Part shown: piece by piece, positions 57,683 to 64,000 of the stretch | How the letters are laid out: each line of letters opens with the position of its first letter | Numbering within the stretch: the first letter of the stretch is position 1 | Assembly (NCBI RefSeq): GCF_031954525.1 | Contig: NZ_CP134867.1 | Location: 930,001-994,000, forward strand | Direction of reading: 5' to 3' | Length of the DNA stretch: 64,000 bases | Source of the DNA: Dyella sp. BiH032 | GTDB taxonomy: Bacteria > Pseudomonadota > Gammaproteobacteria > Xanthomonadales > Rhodanobacteraceae | Program-made: the position numbers and the translations under genes | Notes under the pieces: model-generated | Databases searched by the model: none | The model's input: only the letters and a program-made list of their open reading frames with translations | What the model was told of the DNA's origin: nothing

Positions 57683-58477
57683 ATGATCCACGCCTTCCGA
57701 TCCTTGTTTCCGCGTTCGATCCCTGGCGTGCTGCTGGCGGGACTGCTCGCGGGCTGTTCGACCCACGCCATCCGTCCCCAAGAGGCGGCAGCGTGGCGCG
57801 ACGCGCATCAGCTGGTACTGGTGGTGACCGACGACTGGAACGCCGACCATGGACGTCTGCGCGCCTACGAACGCGTGGGCGACGATTGGCGGCCGGTGGC
57901 GGATGCCGTGCCGGTGACGATCGGTCGCGCGGGTTCGGCGTGGGGTGTGGGCTTGCAGGCGCCACGGACGGACGGCCCGGTGAAGCGCGAGGGCGACGGG
58001 CGCAGCGCAGCGGGCGTGTTCCGCATCGGACAGGCCTTCGGCTACGCGGAGCAATCGCCGACTTCCATGTCGTACCGCGCATTGCAGGTTTCCGACTACT
58101 GCATCGACGTGGACGGCTCGGCGCTCTACAACCGCATCGTCGACGAGCGCGAGGTGGGCGCGCAGGCCGTGGCCGGCTCGACCGAGCCGATGCGGCGGGA
58201 TCTCCATGCGAACGGGGATCAGCGCTACAAGCTGGGTTTCGTCATCGAACACAATCCGGACGGCAAGCCCGGCGCCGGTTCCTGCATCTTCGCGCATCTG
58301 TGGAGTTCGCCGACCGATACCACGGCCGGCTGCACGGCGATGGACGAGGCCGCGATGCGGCGCCTGCTCGGCTGGCTCAAGCCGGAGGAACACCCGGTGT
58401 TCGCCTTGCTGCCGCGTGACGCCTACGTGCACCTGCGCGGCGATTGGCACCTGCCGTCGCAGGACGTGGCGCCATGA
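57683..58477 (+). CDS. YkuD-type L,D-transpeptidase-family lipoprotein
   Basis: 264 residues. A lipoprotein signal with lipobox LAGC (about residues 22-25) is followed by the YkuD fold. The active-site run is GSCIFAHLW followed by TTAGCTAMDE, with the His and Cys of the HxxxSxGC motif in the TAGC variant of the COG3786 branch. Members of this branch may cut or exchange L,D-crosslinks rather than build them. It is 25 bp behind the regulator, and its stop overlaps the symporter start (ATGA). A role in releasing or modifying murein stem peptides fits the cluster. Confidence 0.87.
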   Translation: MIHAFRSLFPRSIPGVLLAGLLAGCSTHAIRPQEAAAWRDAHQLVLVVTDDWNADHGRLRAYERVGDDWRPVADAVPVTIGRAGSAWGVGLQAPRTDGPVKREGDGRSAAGVFRIGQAFGYAEQSPTSMSYRALQVSDYCIDVDGSALYNRIVDEREVGAQAVAGSTEPMRRDLHANGDQRYKLGFVIEHNPDGKPGAGSCIFAHLWSSPTDTTAGCTAMDEAAMRRLLGWLKPEEHPVFALLPRDAYVHLRGDWHLPSQDVAP

Positions 58478-59724
58478 GCCCGACCGCGCGCGTGCTGACC
58501 GGCCTGGCGGCCGGTGCGTTGCTGGGGCTGGCGCTGGATGCCATTCATCCGGACGTCGCGGTGCGCGTGGCCGATATCGCGCAGCCGCTGGGGCGACTCT
58601 GGCTGAACGCCTTGCAGATGACCGTGGTGCCGCTGGTGCTGGCGCTGATCGTGGTGGGCGTGAATACCGCGTCCGACGCTGCTGCGTCGGGACGGGTGGC
58701 GCGGCGGGCGATCGGCGTGTTCGTGGTGATCTTGGTTGCGGGGGCGCTGCTGGCCGCGTTTGCTGCGCCGGCGATCTTCGCGCTGTTCCCGCGCAATCCG
58801 GCGCTCGCCGCCGCGCTGGGCAAGACAGTGGCGGGCCCCGCTTCCACGGTGGCGCCGATGGGTTGGGCGGACTGGTTCAATGGCGTGGTGCCGAGCAACG
58901 CGATCATGGCGGCGGCGCAGAGTGCGATGCTGCCGCTGGTGGTGTTCGCGCTGTTCTTTGGCTTCGCGTTGACGCGTATCGAGGCGGCGCGCCGCGCCTT
59001 GGTGGTGAATTTCTTCCAGGCCATCGCCGACGCGATGATCGTGGTGGTGCGCTGGGTGCTGTGGGCGGCGCCGGCCGGCGTGTTCGCGTTGATCCTGGCG
59101 GTCTGCGCGCGTGCGGGCCTGCACATGCTCGGCGCGCTGGGCATCTACGTGCTCGTGGAATGCATGCTTTATCTGGCCGTGACGGCGCTGATGCTGCCGG
59201 TCGCGGTGCTGTGGGGCGGCGAGCGGCCGCGTCGTTTCATCGCCGCGCTCGCGCCGCCGCAGGTGGTGGCGTTGAGCACGCAGTCGTCGCTGGCCTCGAT
59301 GCCGGCTATGCTCGAAAGCGCGAGCGCACGGCTGGGCTATCCCACGCATGTGAACGCGCTGGTGCTGCCGATGGCGGTGAGTTTGTTTCGCCTGACCAGC
59401 CCAGTGCAGTACGTGACTTCCGCATGCTTCATCGCCTGGGCCTTCGGTATGGACCTGGGTGTGGCGCAACTGGTGGTCGGCGCGCTGCTGGCGGTGGTGA
59501 TCAGCCTCGGGTCGGTAGGCTTGCCTGGGCAGGTCAGTTTCATGGCGACGAACCTGCCGGTGGCGCAGGCGATGGGCGTGCCGGTGGGGCCGCTGGGGCT
59601 GATGCTGGCGGTGGACACGCTGCCGGATGCGCTGGCGACCCTCGGCAACGTCACCGCCGACCTCACCGCCACCTGCGTGGTGGCGAGGCAGTCGGCGGCG
59701 GATGCGGTGGTGGAGGAAGCATGA
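58474..59724 (+). CDS. Dicarboxylate/amino acid:cation symporter
   Basis: 416 residues, DAACS (GltP/DctA) family. About eight helices plus re-entrant loops: NALQMTVVPLVLALIVVGVNT near TM2-3, the Ser-rich hairpin LSTQSSLASMPAMLES (about 267-282) and the second-half substrate segment VLPMAVSLFRLTSPV. The C-terminal MLAVDTLPDALATLGNVTADLTATCVVA motif holds the substrate-binding Asp and Asn. It imports glutamate, aspartate or other acidic or neutral amino acids with H+ or Na+. It is translationally coupled on both sides by ATGA overlaps, so its substrate should be a product of this pathway, perhaps D- or L-glutamate. Confidence 0.93.
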   Translation: MSPTARVLTGLAAGALLGLALDAIHPDVAVRVADIAQPLGRLWLNALQMTVVPLVLALIVVGVNTASDAAASGRVARRAIGVFVVILVAGALLAAFAAPAIFALFPRNPALAAALGKTVAGPASTVAPMGWADWFNGVVPSNAIMAAAQSAMLPLVVFALFFGFALTRIEAARRALVVNFFQAIADAMIVVVRWVLWAAPAGVFALILAVCARAGLHMLGALGIYVLVECMLYLAVTALMLPVAVLWGGERPRRFIAALAPPQVVALSTQSSLASMPAMLESASARLGYPTHVNALVLPMAVSLFRLTSPVQYVTSACFIAWAFGMDLGVAQLVVGALLAVVISLGSVGLPGQVSFMATNLPVAQAMGVPVGPLGLMLAVDTLPDALATLGNVTADLTATCVVARQSAADAVVEEA

Positions 59725-60854
59725 GTCCGGTAGTGGATGTCGACGCGGTGGTGATCGGCGCCGGCATGGCCGGTGCGTCGGCTGCCTATTTCCTGGCGCC
59801 GCACGCGCGCGTCGTGGTGCTGGAGCGCGAGGCGCATGCGGGCATGCACGCCACGGGGCGTTCGGCGGCGCTCTTCTCGGAGACCTATGGCTCGGCTCAG
59901 GTGCGCGCACTGACGCGCGCCACGCGGCCGTTCCTGCAGCAGCCTCCGGAAGGTTTCGCCAGCCATCCCATCCTGACGCCGCGCGGCACCTTGATCATCG
60001 GCGACGACGCGAAGGCCGGGGCTGTCATAGCCATGCGCGATGCGATGCTGCCGCATACGCCCGATCTCGCGCTGCTGTCGGGCGAGCAGGCACGCTCGAT
60101 GGTGCCGGTGCTGCGCCCCGAAGCAGCGCGCATCGGCTTGTACGAACCGGGCGCGGCCGACATCGACGTGAACGAGCTGCACCAGGGATTCCTGCGCGCT
60201 CTGCGCGCCCGCGGCGGTCAGTTGTGCACCGGCGTGGAGATCGCCGCGATCGAGCGCGGACCGGGGCACTGGTACGTCGATACCGGCGAGACGACTTACC
60301 GCGCGCCGGTCGTCCTCAACGCCGCGGGCGCCTGGGTCGACCAGGTAGCCGCGCTGGCTGGCGTGGCGCCTTTGGGTATCGAGCCGCGCCGGCGCTCGGC
60401 TTTCCTGTTCGACGGGCCGCAGGGCGTGGATGTGGCGCGCTGGCCGTTCGTGATCGATGCCGACGAGACGTTCTACTTCAAACCCGACGCCGGCCTCCTG
60501 CTCGGTTCGGCGGCCAATGCCGACCCCGTTCCGCCGCACGACGTGCAGCCGGAGGAGCTGGACATCGCCATGGGCATCTACCGGATCGAAGAGGCGACGA
60601 CGATGCAGATCAGGCGGCCCACGCGGACCTGGGCGGGCCTGCGCTCCTTCGTCGCCGACGGCGACCTGGTCGGCGGTTTCGCGCCGGATGCGCCGGGCTT
60701 CTTCTGGGTGGCCGCCCAAGGCGGCTACGGTATCCAGACCAGCGCGGCGATGGGCGAAGCCTGCGCGAGCCTGGTGCTGGGGCGGCCCTTGCCGGGGCAT
60801 CTGCAGGATGCGGGGTTGACGGCGGCGATGCTGGCGCCGCGCGGGCGGACCTGA
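59721..60854 (+). CDS. FAD-dependent D-amino-acid oxidase/dehydrogenase-like protein
   Basis: 377 residues, DAO family. The N-terminal Rossmann motif VIGAGMAGASAAYFLA binds FAD, followed by GRSAALFSETYG. VVLNAAGAWVDQVA corresponds to the DAO substrate-domain link, and the C-terminal FAD motif is GFFWVAAQGGYGIQTSAAMGE. It probably oxidises a D-amino acid or imino acid to the 2-oxo acid, in the cytoplasm or at the membrane; a covalent-FAD Cys is not seen. It starts in the symporter stop (ATGA), linking uptake to oxidation. It closes the rightward arm. Confidence 0.9.
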   Translation: MSPVVDVDAVVIGAGMAGASAAYFLAPHARVVVLEREAHAGMHATGRSAALFSETYGSAQVRALTRATRPFLQQPPEGFASHPILTPRGTLIIGDDAKAGAVIAMRDAMLPHTPDLALLSGEQARSMVPVLRPEAARIGLYEPGAADIDVNELHQGFLRALRARGGQLCTGVEIAAIERGPGHWYVDTGETTYRAPVVLNAAGAWVDQVAALAGVAPLGIEPRRRSAFLFDGPQGVDVARWPFVIDADETFYFKPDAGLLLGSAANADPVPPHDVQPEELDIAMGIYRIEEATTMQIRRPTRTWAGLRSFVADGDLVGGFAPDAPGFFWVAAQGGYGIQTSAAMGEACASLVLGRPLPGHLQDAGLTAAMLAPRGRT

Positions 60855-60951
60855 GAAGCGTGCCGGCGCATTGGCGCCGGCCATGTCGCGGGGCGGTCGA
60901 CATGGCATTTTTGGGATACTGCGCATCCGCGACATGCACAGGGGAAAACAC

Positions 60952-61596
60952 ATGCGGATTTGGATGGCGCTGGCAGCCATGCTGGCCTTGAGCGGATGCA
61001 GCCTGACCTTGAAGCCGGTGGAACTGGACCGGGCCAAACAAGGCCAGCTGGTCTCCGCTGGCAAGCCGATCGTGATCGAGGAAATCAAAGACGCGAGGGA
61101 CTTTTCGAAGCTGCCGGACAGCAGCACCGCGCGGATCGACTCCGACTACCTCAAGCAGCTCGGCGAAGCCGGACGAGCCCGGGTCATCGCCGGCAGTCCC
61201 CATGGCCCGGTGATGCTCGTGGCGGCGCATGAGAGGACGGTGATGGACGAGACGCGCGACCTGCTTGCCGACGCGCTGAGCGAACGCGGCTACCGCGTGG
61301 TGAGCGCGGCGGATGCGCCAGCCGGTACGCCGCGTATGAGCGTGCAAGTCAAGGAGTTCTGGTGCTACATGCCGTTCAATTTCGGACGCGCGTTGACCTG
61401 GACACAGCAGATGAAGGCGTGGGTGGAAGCGGACATCACCATCACGGGCCAGGAGGGAGGCCGCACCATCCACGTGAAAGGCTATGGCGCGCATATCGTG
61501 CAGACCGGCACGGAGCGCAACATCGCACAGGCATACGACCTGGCGATGACCGATTTCAGCAAGGATCTGGGGTCGAAGCTGTTCACGTCGATGTAG
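60952..61596 (+). CDS. YajG-like lipoprotein
   Basis: 214 residues with a short lipoprotein signal ending in lipobox LSGC (Cys16). The mature part alternates strands and helices: GKPIVIEEIKDARDF, a middle part MDETRDLLADALSERGYRVV typical of YajG-type proteins, and a C-terminal IHVKGYGAHIVQTGTERNIAQAYDLAMTDFSKDL. Family members are outer-membrane lipoproteins of unknown role. GGGGAAAA precedes the ATG at 60952. Its own terminator follows, so it is separate from the murein-peptide arm. Confidence 0.82.
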   Translation: MRIWMALAAMLALSGCSLTLKPVELDRAKQGQLVSAGKPIVIEEIKDARDFSKLPDSSTARIDSDYLKQLGEAGRARVIAGSPHGPVMLVAAHERTVMDETRDLLADALSERGYRVVSAADAPAGTPRMSVQVKEFWCYMPFNFGRALTWTQQMKAWVEADITITGQEGGRTIHVKGYGAHIVQTGTERNIAQAYDLAMTDFSKDLGSKLFTSM

Positions 61597-61617
61597 TCGC
61601 GCGCCCGAACGTGCTTC

Positions 61618-61649
61618 GAAGAGCCCGCCATGGCGGGCTCTTCTGTTTT
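61618..61649 (+). terminator. Rho-independent terminator after the YajG-like gene
   Basis: A 12-bp perfect stem, GAAGAGCCCGCC with its complement (61618-61643), almost no loop, then TGTTTT. It isolates trpG from the upstream region, so trpGDC must have its own promoter in the 160 bp that follow. Confidence 0.88.
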
Positions 61650-61813
61650 GCGGCAGGGCGCCGATCCGGCCGGCGTATTTCCGGTGATGCTGCGCCGCAC
61701 GCTATCCTGTGGCCCGTCATTCCCGCCCTGGGTCCCGCAAGGCGCGCCGATGAGCGCTCCGGCTCTGGGTCTTGCTTCATATTTCCTTGCAAATCAATGC
61801 TTTTGGGTTGCTT

Positions 61814-62410
61814 ATGCTGCTGATGATCGACAACTACGACAGCTTTACCTTCAACCTCGTGCAGTACCTGGGCGAGCTGGGACAGGAGGTGAAGGTGGTG
61901 CGCAATGACGCGCTGGACGTGGCCGGCATCCGCGCATTGCGGCCTTCCCACATCATGATCTCGCCCGGGCCGGGCACGCCGGACGATGCGGGCGTGTCGC
62001 TCGACGTGTTGCGCGAGCTGGCGGGCGAGGTGCCGGTGTTCGGCGTATGCCTGGGGCATCAGGCGATCGGACAGGCGTTCGGCGGCAAGGTGATCCGCGC
62101 CAAACAGATCATGCATGGCAAGACCTCGCCGGTGCGCCATCGCGGCCAGGGCGTGTTCGCCGGACTGCCGGACCCGTTCGAGGCCACGCGCTACCACTCG
62201 CTGGTGGTGGAGCAGTCCTCGCTGCCGGACTGTCTGGAAGTGACTGCCTGGACGGAAAACGCGGACGGATCGATCGACGAGATCATGGGCCTGCGGCACA
62301 AGACGCTGGCGATCGAGGGCGTGCAGTTCCATCCGGAGTCGATCCTCACCCAGCACGGGCACGATCTGTTGCGCAATTTCCTGGGCCTGCCGCTGAAGCT
62401 CGCCGCATGA
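61814..62410 (+). CDS. trpG: Anthranilate synthase component II, glutamine amidotransferase
   Basis: 198 residues, class I glutamine amidotransferase. [19 protein letters not shown] is the usual N-terminus; oxyanion loop [11 protein letters not shown]; nucleophile Cys79 in FGVCLGHQ; His173 and Glu175 in QFHPES. It supplies ammonia to TrpE and may also serve para-aminobenzoate synthesis. Two in-frame starts are possible (61814, 61823); [11 protein letters not shown] matches relatives. The stop overlaps trpD (ATGA). Its TrpE partner is at 36870, separated by about 23 kb of unrelated genes. Confidence 0.95.
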   Translation: MLLMIDNYDSFTFNLVQYLGELGQEVKVVRNDALDVAGIRALRPSHIMISPGPGTPDDAGVSLDVLRELAGEVPVFGVCLGHQAIGQAFGGKVIRAKQIMHGKTSPVRHRGQGVFAGLPDPFEATRYHSLVVEQSSLPDCLEVTAWTENADGSIDEIMGLRHKTLAIEGVQFHPESILTQHGHDLLRNFLGLPLKLAA

Positions 62411-63462
62411 ACGGAGCGGGGCGGAACATCATGATCACGCCGCAGGAAGCCCTGCAGCGGACGATCGAGCATCGCGAGATCTTCCACGACGAAATGATCG
62501 AGCTGATGCGGCAGATCATGCGCGGCGAGGTGAGCCCGCTGATGACCGCGGCGATCATCACCGGCCTGCGCGTGAAGAAGGAAACCATCGGCGAGATCAC
62601 CGGCGCGGCGCGCGTGATGCGCGAGCTGTCCGCCAAGGTGGAGGTGCCGGCGCATCCGCACTTCCTGGATATCGTGGGCACGGGCGGCGATGGGGCGTCG
62701 AGTTTCAATATCTCCACCGCGTCGATGTTCGTCGCCGCCGCGGCGGGCGCGCGCGTGGCCAAGCACGGCGGGCGCAGCGTGTCGTCGAAGTCCGGCAGCG
62801 CGGACGTGCTGGAGGCACTGGGCGCGTCCATCGACCTGCCGCCGGCCAAGGTGGCGCAGTGCATGGTGGAGACGGACATCGGCTTCATGTTCGCGCCGAA
62901 CCATCATCCGGCGATGAAGGTCGTCGCGCCGGTGCGCAAGGAAATGGGCGTGCGCACCTTGTTCAACATCCTGGGGCCGCTCACCAATCCCGCCGGCGCG
63001 CAGAACATCCTGATGGGCGTGTTCCATCCCGACCTGGTCGGCATCCAGGTGCGCGTGCTGCAGCAGCTGGGCGCGAAGCACGCGCTGGTGGTGTGGGGCC
63101 GGGACGGCATGGACGAACTGTCGCTGGGCGCGGCGACGCTGGTGGGCGAGCTGCGCAACGGCGAGGTGCGCGAGTACGAGGTGGAGCCGGAGGACTTCGG
63201 CCTGGCCATGGCGTCCAGCCGCAACCTGCGCGTGGAGAATGCGTCGGAGTCGCGCGCCATGCTGATCGAGGCGCTGGAAGGGCGTCGCGGCGTGCCGCAC
63301 GACATCGTATGTCTCAACGCAGGCGCCGCGCTGTATGCGGCGGACGTGGTCCGGGACATCGACGGGGGTATCGAGCTGGCGCGGGCCACCATTGCCAGCG
63401 GCGCGGCCCGTGCAAAAATGGACGCCTTCGTGGCGGCCACCCGCCGGCTCGCGGACGGCTAG
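62407..63462 (+). CDS. trpD: Anthranilate phosphoribosyltransferase
   Basis: 351 residues. [52 protein letters not shown] covers the PRPP-binding and anthranilate-binding motifs; [15 protein letters not shown] and [10 protein letters not shown] follow. It attaches phosphoribose to anthranilate, the second step of tryptophan synthesis. The ATG at 62407 overlaps the trpG stop; an ATG at 62431 is an alternative giving a more common N-terminus (ITPQEALQ). trpC follows after about 125 bp. Confidence 0.96.
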   Translation: MNGAGRNIMITPQEALQRTIEHREIFHDEMIELMRQIMRGEVSPLMTAAIITGLRVKKETIGEITGAARVMRELSAKVEVPAHPHFLDIVGTGGDGASSFNISTASMFVAAAAGARVAKHGGRSVSSKSGSADVLEALGASIDLPPAKVAQCMVETDIGFMFAPNHHPAMKVVAPVRKEMGVRTLFNILGPLTNPAGAQNILMGVFHPDLVGIQVRVLQQLGAKHALVVWGRDGMDELSLGAATLVGELRNGEVREYEVEPEDFGLAMASSRNLRVENASESRAMLIEALEGRRGVPHDIVCLNAGAALYAADVVRDIDGGIELARATIASGAARAKMDAFVAATRRLADG

Positions 63463-63587
63463 GCCGATCGCCCTAGGCGAATCGGTGCGCGCGCGGCTCG
63501 GCGCCGGGACGTGTACTCTTGGTCTCGCCCGGCACGGTTCCCCCACGGCACGCTCCACGACCCTGCTACGCATCCCCAGGCCGACTC

Positions 63588-64000
63588 ATGACCGACATCC
63601 TGCAACGCATCCTGACGCGCAAGACGGAAGAGATCACCGAGCGCAGCGCGAAGCTTCCGCTGGCGGAACTCAAGGCCCGCCTGGCCGACCTGCCCGAGAC
63701 GCGGGCCTTCGCCGACGCCATCGAGGCCAAGATCGAGGCCGGTCTGCCGGCGGTGATCGCCGAGGTGAAGAAGGCCAGTCCCAGCAAGGGCGTGATCCGC
63801 GCGGACTTCGATCCGGCCAAGATCGCGCGCAGCTACGAGCAGGCCGGTGCGGCCTGCCTCTCGGTGCTGACCGACAAGGACTTCTTCCAGGGCAGCGAGG
63901 AGTTCCTGCGCCAGGCCCGCGACGCCTGTTTGCTGCCGGTGCTGCGCAAGGATTTCGTCATCGACCCTTATCAGGTCTATGAAGCGCGCGCGATCGGCGC
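63588..64000 (+). CDS. trpC: Indole-3-glycerol phosphate synthase, partial at window end
   Basis: The first 137 codons of an intact frame cut by the window edge. [15 protein letters not shown] is the usual N-terminus. [15 protein letters not shown] holds the catalytic Lys and phosphate-loop residues; [12 protein letters not shown] and [24 protein letters not shown] continue the TIM barrel with the second conserved Lys (RKDF). It closes the ring to indole-glycerol phosphate in tryptophan synthesis. It lies downstream of trpD with a 125-bp gap. Confidence 0.95.
   Translation, partial: MTDILQRILTRKTEEITERSAKLPLAELKARLADLPETRAFADAIEAKIEAGLPAVIAEVKKASPSKGVIRADFDPAKIARSYEQAGAACLSVLTDKDFFQGSEEFLRQARDACLLPVLRKDFVIDPYQVYEARAIG

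Noticed and set aside
1..64000. CRISPR array, prophage, insertion sequence, rRNA or tRNA
   Set aside because: No regularly spaced direct repeats, no transposase or integrase motifs, and no tRNA-like GTTCRA loops with acceptor stems were seen on reading both strands.

Overview
The window comes from a high-GC gammaproteobacterium, most likely a Rhodanobacteraceae/Xanthomonadaceae member (Dyella, Luteibacter, Rhodanobacter or Frateuria type). This rests on base composition, on Xanthomonadales-type families (DUF2884, DUF2845, Oar-like TonB receptor, E3 with a fused lipoyl domain, sortase-type two-component pair) and on REP-like intergenic repeats. Placement is by gene content only, because no rRNA or tRNA is present. 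All products were assigned by reading motifs, without database searches.

Region by region. 0-13 kb: mostly small exported or conserved proteins (DUF6491 lipoprotein, universal stress protein, glycine-zipper protein, exported Bcp-type peroxiredoxin, two DUF2884 paralogues, a DUF2845 pair, LtrA), an overlapping FAD dehydrogenase/ketopantoate-reductase-like pair, and an MscS channel. 13.4-16.9 kb: aceF and lpdA (pyruvate dehydrogenase E2 and E3) closed by a strong terminator; aceE is not adjacent. 17-27 kb: a secreted unknown, two paralogous membrane proteins flanking an atypical dapB, dinB, a PfpI-like protein, an amino-acid permease and an agarase-like glycoside hydrolase, followed by about 600 bp of hairpin-rich dispersed repeats. 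27-31 kb: two small membrane proteins, purC, a cytochrome c, djlA and rpe. 31-36.7 kb: a small membrane peptide candidate, a Sel1-type protein, a PdsR/PdsS-like two-component pair and a membrane protein. 36.9-39 kb: trpE plus an exported chorismate-lyase-like protein. 39.1-42.1 kb: a lower-GC type VI lipase (DUF2235) effector island with a lipoprotein immunity candidate and a truncated second copy of it. 61.8-64 kb: trpG, trpD and the start of trpC.

The most notable block is 42.3-60.9 kb, which lies inside what would otherwise be a trpE-trpGDC locus. Two divergent arms start at overlapping promoters near 52.95 kb. The leftward arm encodes a transglutaminase-like protein and a TonB receptor; beyond a terminator follow a chain of mostly overlapping genes for DAP-decarboxylase-like LysA, an M19 dipeptidase, a beta-lactamase-fold hydrolase, a VanX-type D-Ala-D-Ala dipeptidase and a second beta-lactamase-fold hydrolase. 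The rightward arm encodes a DUF819 permease, an SH3-NlpC/P60 endopeptidase, a dipeptide epimerase, a MurR/RpiR regulator, a YkuD-domain lipoprotein, a dicarboxylate/amino-acid symporter and a D-amino-acid-oxidase-like flavoprotein. Together these read as a self-contained pathway that captures peptidoglycan peptides, cuts them, racemises or oxidises their D-residues and feeds them into metabolism under a sugar/murein-sensing regulator. That integrated function is inference from the gene set.
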